Part shown: positions 7,640 through 11,835 of the stretch, piece by piece
Layout of the letters: each line of letters opens with the position of its first letter
How positions within the stretch are numbered: position 1 is the first letter of the stretch
Origin: PALSA-1006 sp964532405
GTDB taxonomy: Bacteria > Pseudomonadota > Gammaproteobacteria > Burkholderiales > Gallionellaceae
Length of the DNA: 11,835 bases
Direction of reading: 5' to 3'
NCBI GenBank assembly: GCA_964532405.1
Contig: CAZHIC010000053.1
Coordinates: 1-11,835, forward strand
Notes under the pieces: generated by a model
What the model saw: the letters and a program-made list of their open reading frames with translations, nothing else
Databases searched by the model: none
Told to the model about the DNA's origin: nothing
Translations under genes and position numbers: made by a program

Positions 7640-7882
7640 ATGAACAAACAGGAAGTTGATTTGCTGCGCGAGGAATTGGAAATGCTGATGGTGGAGCGCG
7701 CCGACTTGCTAAACGTGGTGGGGGCCGCTGCGGTGCTGGTGGCAAATACCAATGCCAACGACCTCCCACCGGAGGCAGCAGAAGCGGCGGATTTGCTATC
7801 GCGATTCGTTAACGGCCTGCCCGAAGAAACCCTCAAGGATGCGCTCGATGCGGTTCATGCGCTCGTTGCGGCCAATGTCTAG
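7640..7882 (+). CDS. Unknown 80-aa helical protein
   Basis: This is an acidic, Cys-free, alanine- and leucine-rich protein beginning MNKQEVDLLREELEMLMVER. The first 25 residues look like an amphipathic coiled-coil helix. The middle is a hydrophobic small-residue helix (LLNVVGAAAVLVA), and two further helices follow (EAAEAADLLSRFV; EETLKDALDAVHALV). I do not recognise the family. ATG 7640 is favoured over ATG 7628 because TGGAG (7629-7633) is 6 nt upstream of it. It is the first gene of the plus-strand run toward the patatin gene. Its stop (TAG) may once have lain only a few bases before the patatin start (see the element at 7883-8015). A small helical-bundle adaptor is one possibility, unproven. 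Confidence 0.7.
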   Translation: MNKQEVDLLREELEMLMVERADLLNVVGAAAVLVANTNANDLPPEAAEAADLLSRFVNGLPEETLKDALDAVHALVAANV

Positions 7883-8015
7883 GGAGGAAAAAATGGAGAA
7901 GAACAAAGGAAGAAGGGAAAAGGGTAAAACCACGACCATTCCCATGATCTCCGGCAGGGCCACGGCGTTGCGCGCCTCTCCCCCCTTAAACCCTTCTCCC
8001 GTCCCCCTTCTCTAG
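7883..8015. repeat. Purine/pyrimidine-asymmetric imperfect inverted repeat before the patatin gene
   Basis: The left part (7883-7925) is almost pure purine (GGAGGAAAAAATGGAGAAG..., GAAGGGAAAAGGGTAAAA). The right part (7978-8013) is almost pure pyrimidine (CCCCCTTAAACCCTTCTCCC...). Read in reverse complement, the right part shows GGGAGAAGGGTTTAAG, which pairs imperfectly with the left. The pentamer TCTAG occurs at 7878-7882 and again at 8011-8015, a possible target duplication. A 40-codon frame (7893-8015) with a strong-looking AGGGAGG site lies inside, but its low-complexity sequence (MEKNKGRREKGK...SPPLNPSPVPLL) is what the repeat would encode by chance. I treat the block as a small mobile-type element rather than a gene. 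Confidence 0.5.
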
Positions 8016-8019
8016 CACT

Positions 8020-9195
8020 ATGCGTCCGCAAAAGATCGGGCTGATTCTGACGGGCGGCGGCTCGCGCGCCGCTTATCAAGTGGGGGTGTTAAAGGCGATT
8101 GCGGAATTCTTGCCGCGCGCCTCGCACAGTCCTTTCGCCATCATCTGCGGCACATCGGCGGGCGCGCTGAATGCGGCGACACTGGCGATCAATGCCCGGC
8201 ATTTCCGCAAGGGCGTCAAATATCTGCTCAATGTCTGGAAGAATTTCCATGTCGCAGAAGTATATCGCTCGGACTTCGTCGGAGTAGTGAGCAACACTGC
8301 GCGCTGGTTGGCGGGTTTAATCCTGAGCAGCTTCGGCGTAGATAAATTAAATCATGTTTCCCTGCTGGACAATGCACCGCTGGTAGAGTTGCTGGAGCAG
8401 ACTCTGCCCTGCGAAAAGATTCAGGAGAGCATCGACAGCGGTGTGTTGCACGCCTTGAGCATCACGGCTTCCGGATACGGGTCGGGGCACTCGGTTACTT
8501 TTTATCAGGGCGTGGAAGGGATCGAACCGTGGAAACGCGCGCGCCGCATGGGCGTGCCGACACAAATCGAGATCCAGCATTTGCTCGCATCGGCCGCTAT
8601 CCCGTTTATTTTTCCGGCGGTGCATATCCATCGCGAGCATTTCGGCGATGGCTCGATGCGCCAACTCGCGCCGATCAGCTCGGCTTTGCATCTGGGCGCA
8701 GACCGCGTGCTTGTGGTGGGCATGGGACACGGCGGTGACGACGATGACGAATCGAAGCGCAGCAAAATCGACGAATATCCCTCGCTGGCGCAGATTGCCG
8801 GCCATGCTCTCGATAGCATTTTTCTAGACAGCATGGAGGTGGATCTGGAGCGTTTGCGGCGCATCAACCACACCGTCAGCCTGATCCCCGAGGAGATGCG
8901 TTCCGTCATCAATTTGCGCCATGTGGATGTATTGGTCATCTCGCCCAGCCAGCCGCTAGAGAAAATCGCCGAGCGCCATTTGAACGGCTTGCCGTGGACG
9001 ATTCGTATCCTGTTGCGCGCGGTCGGCGTGATGCGCCGTCGCGGGGCCAATTTGGTCAGTTATCTTTTATTCGATAAAACCTATTGCCGTGCGTTGATCG
9101 ATTTGGGATACAAGGATGCCATACAGCACAAGGAAGAAATCATGGCTTTCCTGAATCTGGATCCGCGCAAGCCCGATGATAACTTGCCGCAATGA
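8020..9195 (+). CDS. Patatin-like phospholipase family protein
   Basis: A 391-aa predicted serine acyl hydrolase (phospholipase or lysophospholipase type), probably cytoplasmic or membrane-associated; no signal peptide is visible. The oxyanion-hole glycine motif TGGGSRAAYQVG is at 11-22, the nucleophile elbow GTSAG is at 44-48 (Ser46), and the catalytic dyad Asp is in FGDGS (D210). All core patatin elements are therefore present, although the usual DGG/DGA is DGS here. The C-terminal 130 residues (VISPSQPLEKIAE..., LLFDKTYCRALIDLGYKDA) are typical of bacterial patatins of this size. The ATG at 8020 must be close to the true start because the first strand, KIGLILTGGG, begins at residue 5. Even so, no Shine-Dalgarno sequence precedes it, only CCCCCTTCTCTAGCACT. 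The gene overlaps birA by 4 nt (ATGA). The substrate is unknown. Confidence 0.92.
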   Translation: MRPQKIGLILTGGGSRAAYQVGVLKAIAEFLPRASHSPFAIICGTSAGALNAATLAINARHFRKGVKYLLNVWKNFHVAEVYRSDFVGVVSNTARWLAGLILSSFGVDKLNHVSLLDNAPLVELLEQTLPCEKIQESIDSGVLHALSITASGYGSGHSVTFYQGVEGIEPWKRARRMGVPTQIEIQHLLASAAIPFIFPAVHIHREHFGDGSMRQLAPISSALHLGADRVLVVGMGHGGDDDDESKRSKIDEYPSLAQIAGHALDSIFLDSMEVDLERLRRINHTVSLIPEEMRSVINLRHVDVLVISPSQPLEKIAERHLNGLPWTIRILLRAVGVMRRRGANLVSYLLFDKTYCRALIDLGYKDAIQHKEEIMAFLNLDPRKPDDNLPQ

Positions 9196-10340
9196 GTGAG
9201 TCCGTCATCGCCTCTCCAAAACCGCTGACGTTTTCTTTGCTGCGTTTGATGGCGGACGGAGAGTTTCATTCCGGCGAGGTGCTAGCGCGACAACTTGGGG
9301 TGTCGCGTGCCAGCGTCAACACCGCGTTGCGGGGCGTCGAACAATATGGTCTGACCCTGTTTGGCGTGCGCGGCCGCGGTTATCGCCTGATTGAGCCGCC
9401 GCAATGGTTGGATGCCGGACTTGTGCGCGCCGCACTCAAAACACCGGAAATTTTCCGTATCGAAATAGTAGAGAGCGCAGCGTCCAGCAACACCATGTTG
9501 TTGCGGCGTGCGGCGCAAGGCTTGCCCAGTGGCAGTGTGCTGGCGGCGGAATGGCAAAGCGCCGGACGCGGGCGCATGGGAAGGACATGGCATTCCGGCT
9601 TGGGCAATGCGCTGACTTTCTCTGTGTTGTGGCGGTTTGAATCCGGCCTGTCCGCATTGGCCGGTCTGAGTTTGGGAGTCGGGGTCGCGCTGATGCGTGC
9701 GCTGCGCAAATTGGGGACGGAAAGTGTCGGCTTGAAATGGCCGAACGATGTGCTGACGGGCATGCCCGTTTCCCTCTCCCCAACCCTCTCCCGGGATTGC
9801 CCTCACCTCAATCCTCTCCCGCAAGCGGGCGAGGAGGCAAACGAGAAAGGCAATCGTTATTTCCTGCGGGCGAGGGAGCAAACAAATCGCTGTGCGAGTT
9901 TTCCTTTAAATGACCAAGGTAAATTGGCGGGCATATTGATCGAGGCGCAGGGCGATATGTTGGGCCCCAGCGTGGTGGTGATCGGCATCGGGTTGAATTT
10001 GAGGCTACCACCTTCCGTGTCGCAGCGTATCGACCAGCCGGTGAGCGCGCTGGCGCAAGTCGTGGCAGAGTTGCCGGAACGGAACCGCTTGCTTGCGCTA
10101 CTATTGCAGGAGTTGGCAGAGATGCTGAAGACATTCGCGGCGCAGGGTTTCGCGCCGCTACGTGCCGAGTGGGAAAGTTATCATGTATATCAGGATCGTT
10201 CAGTCAGGATGCTGCTGCCCGATGGGGCGCAGGTCGCAGGCATCGTGCGCGGCGTAACGAACGAAGGCGCGTTGCGTGTTGAAACACAACAGGGCATGCA
10301 AGTTTTCAATGCGGGCGAGATCAGTTTGCGGGAGGCATAG
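9192..10340 (+). CDS. birA: Bifunctional biotin-protein ligase/biotin operon repressor BirA with a repeat-derived insert
   Basis: BirA activates biotin to biotinyl-AMP and transfers it to carboxylase biotin domains. With an N-terminal winged HTH it can also repress biotin genes. The HTH is at residues about 14-65 (SGEVLARQLGVSRASVNTAL; FGVRGRGYRL). Ligase motifs are SSNT (98-101), AEWQSAGRGRMGR (119-131, with Q122 and R128 equivalent to E. coli Q112 and R118) and LKWPNDV (181-187, K182 equivalent to K183). GKLAGILIEA (243-252) and a C-terminal SH3-like domain (about 335-380) follow. At 382 aa the protein exceeds the usual 320-330. The excess is residues about 191-242, encoded by a nested repeat, between KWPNDVLTG and GKLAGILIE, which are nearly adjacent in E. 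coli BirA. The frame is kept and there are no stops. The start overlaps the patatin stop (ATGA) and the stop overlaps the coaX start. Confidence 0.95.
   Translation: MSESVIASPKPLTFSLLRLMADGEFHSGEVLARQLGVSRASVNTALRGVEQYGLTLFGVRGRGYRLIEPPQWLDAGLVRAALKTPEIFRIEIVESAASSNTMLLRRAAQGLPSGSVLAAEWQSAGRGRMGRTWHSGLGNALTFSVLWRFESGLSALAGLSLGVGVALMRALRKLGTESVGLKWPNDVLTGMPVSLSPTLSRDCPHLNPLPQAGEEANEKGNRYFLRAREQTNRCASFPLNDQGKLAGILIEAQGDMLGPSVVVIGIGLNLRLPPSVSQRIDQPVSALAQVVAELPERNRLLALLLQELAEMLKTFAAQGFAPLRAEWESYHVYQDRSVRMLLPDGAQVAGIVRGVTNEGALRVETQQGMQVFNAGEISLREA
9767..9911. repeat. Nested hairpin repeat inserted in frame in birA
   Basis: There are two layers. The outer unit reads CCCTCTCCCCAACCCTCTCCC at its left and GCGGGCGAGGGAGCAAAC at its right, then GTGCGAGTTTTCCTTTAA. 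Inside, GATTGCC (9795-9801) and GGCAATC (9849-9855) bracket a second unit containing the hairpin 9813-9834 (10-bp arms, 9 of 10 paired, AA loop). The inner unit shares a 20-base identity with the intergenic copy at 7577-7596, and the outer right end also matches that copy. The translation (LSPTLS..., HLNPLPQAGEE) is the kind of peptide such proteobacterial repeats commonly give. Borders are approximate; residues 191-242 (9762-9917) exceed the expected BirA sequence. Confidence 0.85.
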
Positions 10341-11053
10341 TGCTATTGCTCGATGTTGGAAATAGTCGTTGTAAATGGGCGTATGTCGAGAATGGCATGT
10401 GGACGCATCAGGGCGTGGCCGACAATACCGAGTGCATGGCACTGCAGCATGACTTCGCCGCATTGCCAGACCCTGCGCGCATCATCGTTTCCAATGTGGC
10501 GGGCGCAGAGATGGAGCAACGTTTGCGCACCCTCTGCACCGGATACTCGACGATGCCGGAATTTATAGCCGCGCGCAACGAGCAGTGCGGCGTGAGCAAT
10601 GCCTATGACAATCCGGCAAACCTGGGCAGCGACCGCTGGGCTGCGCTCATCGCGGCATGGCGGAGAATGCGACGAGCTTGTCTGGTGGTGAATTGCGGGA
10701 CTGCAACCACGGTGGATGCGCTGGCGGACACCGGCGAATTCCTCGGCGGATTGATCCTGCCCGGAGTCACACTGATGCAGCAAGGCCTGCTGCACAGTGC
10801 GGCGCAGTTGGCGGATGCGGAAGGTCGTCTGCAAGATTTTCCGCGCAACACGGCGGATGCGATTTACAGCGGCGTGATGCGCGCGACGCTGGGAGCAATC
10901 CAACAGCAATATGCTTTGCTGGAAGGGGCCGGAGGCTGCGTATTGAGCGGCGGCGCGGCGGATCAAATTCAGCCGCATCTTGGCATGCCGGTGCTACGTG
11001 TAGATAATCTGGTGCTGGAAGGATTGCAAATCATTGGGGAAGCAAGCGCATGA
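10340..11053 (+). CDS. coaX: Type III pantothenate kinase CoaX (Baf family)
   Basis: CoaX phosphorylates pantothenate, the first step of CoA synthesis; type III enzymes need a monovalent cation and are not feedback-inhibited by CoA. The 237-aa protein shows the ASKHA-type phosphate motif LLDVGNSRCKWA (3-14, D5). It also has NLGSDRWAAL with the probable catalytic base D98, VVNCGTATTVDAL (116-128) and GGLILPG (136-142). It starts at GTG 10340, whose G is the last base of the birA TAG stop. GGGAGG at 10330-10335 gives a strong ribosome site. The birA-coaX order is common in betaproteobacteria, where the family was also named Baf after the Bordetella Bvg accessory factor. The gene overlaps the next one by 4 nt, which argues for coupled translation. 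Confidence 0.95.
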   Translation: MLLLDVGNSRCKWAYVENGMWTHQGVADNTECMALQHDFAALPDPARIIVSNVAGAEMEQRLRTLCTGYSTMPEFIAARNEQCGVSNAYDNPANLGSDRWAALIAAWRRMRRACLVVNCGTATTVDALADTGEFLGGLILPGVTLMQQGLLHSAAQLADAEGRLQDFPRNTADAIYSGVMRATLGAIQQQYALLEGAGGCVLSGGAADQIQPHLGMPVLRVDNLVLEGLQIIGEASA

Positions 11054-11835
11054 TGAAATGGATATTGGCTCTGTTGCTATTGGTGAACGTCATATTTTTT
11101 GCCGTGATGCATTGGGGCGGCGCGTTGACCGTGGATGCCATCAATCCTCCGGTGCAAGCGGCACTCAATGCCGACAAGATAAAACTGCTCGATATGAGCG
11201 CAGCCTCTGCAGCGTCCTCCGCGCCGGCCTCCGCACCTACATCTTCAGTTTCCGCATCCACACCGGCGGTTGTGGCCATTCCTGTTGCGCAGACCGTAGC
11301 GACGAGCGCCCCGTCGGGCAAACTGAGCTGCATGGAGTGGGGCGAATTCTCCGGGACAGACCTGCTGCGTGCCGAAAAAGCGCTCGCGCCGATGCAACTG
11401 GGAAACAGACTGAAACAACACTTGATCGAGTATGTAAACGGCTACTGGGTTTACATCCCCCCGATGAAGGCCCACACCCAAGTGGAACAGAAGATCGCCC
11501 AACTCAAAGAGCGCGGAGTCGCAGACTATTTCGTCATACAAGAAGCGGGGCCTTGGCAATATGCAATTTCTCTGGGCGTATTCAAAACTGAAGAAGCAGC
11601 AAAGAAATTTCTGGGCAAATTGCGTGCGCAGGGGGTGAAGACTGCCACGCTGGGCGAGCGCGCCAGCAAACTAAAATATACGGTGTTTGCGCTGAATCAT
11701 CTGGAGGGTGCCGTGTCTTCGCAAATCGCTGCGCTACACAAAGACTTTCCGGATAGCGAACTCAAGCTTGTTCCATGCAAAGTATTTTCCAATCCAGAGA
11801 TGAGCCTGAGCGAAGAGGGTTGTGAGATGTATGTC
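11050..11835 (+). CDS. Membrane-anchored SPOR-domain protein (3' end outside the window)
   Basis: The frame starts at ATG 11050 (or 11053), overlapping the coaX stop (ATGATGA), and remains open for 262 codons to the window edge. Residues 4-20 form one transmembrane segment or uncleaved signal anchor (ILALLLLVNVIFFAVM). An Ala/Ser/Pro/Thr linker follows at about 50-90, then a conserved-looking LSCMEWGEFSG segment (92-102). The SPOR domain covers about 131-205 (GYWVYIPPMK..., ISLGVFKTEEAAKKFLGKLRAQGVK). SPOR domains bind denuded septal peptidoglycan, so a role at the inner membrane/periplasm during division or wall remodelling is inferred. A further Cys pair (C243, C258) lies near the visible end. 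Its position after birA-coaX is common in betaproteobacteria. The frame is read directly from the sequence. Confidence 0.88.
   Translation, partial: MMKWILALLLLVNVIFFAVMHWGGALTVDAINPPVQAALNADKIKLLDMSAASAASSAPASAPTSSVSASTPAVVAIPVAQTVATSAPSGKLSCMEWGEFSGTDLLRAEKALAPMQLGNRLKQHLIEYVNGYWVYIPPMKAHTQVEQKIAQLKERGVADYFVIQEAGPWQYAISLGVFKTEEAAKKFLGKLRAQGVKTATLGERASKLKYTVFALNHLEGAVSSQIAALHKDFPDSELKLVPCKVFSNPEMSLSEEGCEMYV

Noticed and set aside
7893..8015. A 40-codon frame with a strong-looking AGGGAGG ribosome site between the 80-aa gene and the patatin gene.
   Set aside because: The translation is low-complexity (Lys/Arg/Gly then Pro/Leu), as expected from the purine-rich and pyrimidine-rich halves of the repeat block; no protein-like features.

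Overview
The window looks like a chromosomal stretch from a betaproteobacterium. A Nitrosomonadales/Gallionellaceae-like organism is my guess from protein style and from the birA-coaX-SPOR gene string; I could not test this by search. The genes are mostly housekeeping with a moderately GC-rich coding style. The stretch from about 4.6 to 5.15 kb is visibly more AT-rich.

Layout. Positions 1-215 hold a divergent regulatory region: the first 22 codons of an unknown minus-strand gene that runs off the window, a perfect 6-4-6 inverted repeat, and a -10-like box very close to the hrpA start. hrpA (216-3980, +) encodes a full-length DEAH-box RNA helicase. It converges on a YfaZ-family outer-membrane barrel gene (4058-4636, -). 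Upstream of that is a 60-residue Cys-rich mini-protein gene (4811-4993, -). A palindrome-containing AT-rich divergent region then leads into maeB (5198-7468, +), an NADP-type malic enzyme with a phosphotransacetylase-like C-terminal domain. From 7640 to the right edge there is one apparent plus-strand transcription unit: an 80-aa protein of unknown function, a patatin-like phospholipase, birA (bifunctional biotin ligase/repressor), coaX (type III pantothenate kinase) and a membrane-anchored SPOR-domain protein cut by the window edge. The last four genes overlap by 1-4 nt, so they are probably translationally coupled. BirA and CoaX both act in cofactor metabolism (biotin attachment, CoA synthesis). 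The patatin and SPOR proteins point to lipid and envelope work.

The most notable feature is a load of small palindromic repeats, at least two of which sit in frame inside essential-type genes. A 62-bp near-perfect hairpin (REP-like) adds about 20 residues to HrpA. A nested, hairpin-rich repeat of about 145 bp adds about 52 residues to BirA, immediately after its catalytic KWPND motif. A second copy of that BirA repeat family lies between maeB and the 80-aa gene and is itself interrupted at the same apex position. A fourth, purine/pyrimidine-asymmetric element separates the 80-aa gene from the patatin gene and seems to have left the patatin start without a Shine-Dalgarno sequence. I see no defence system, phage, IS transposase, CRISPR, tRNA or rRNA in the window.
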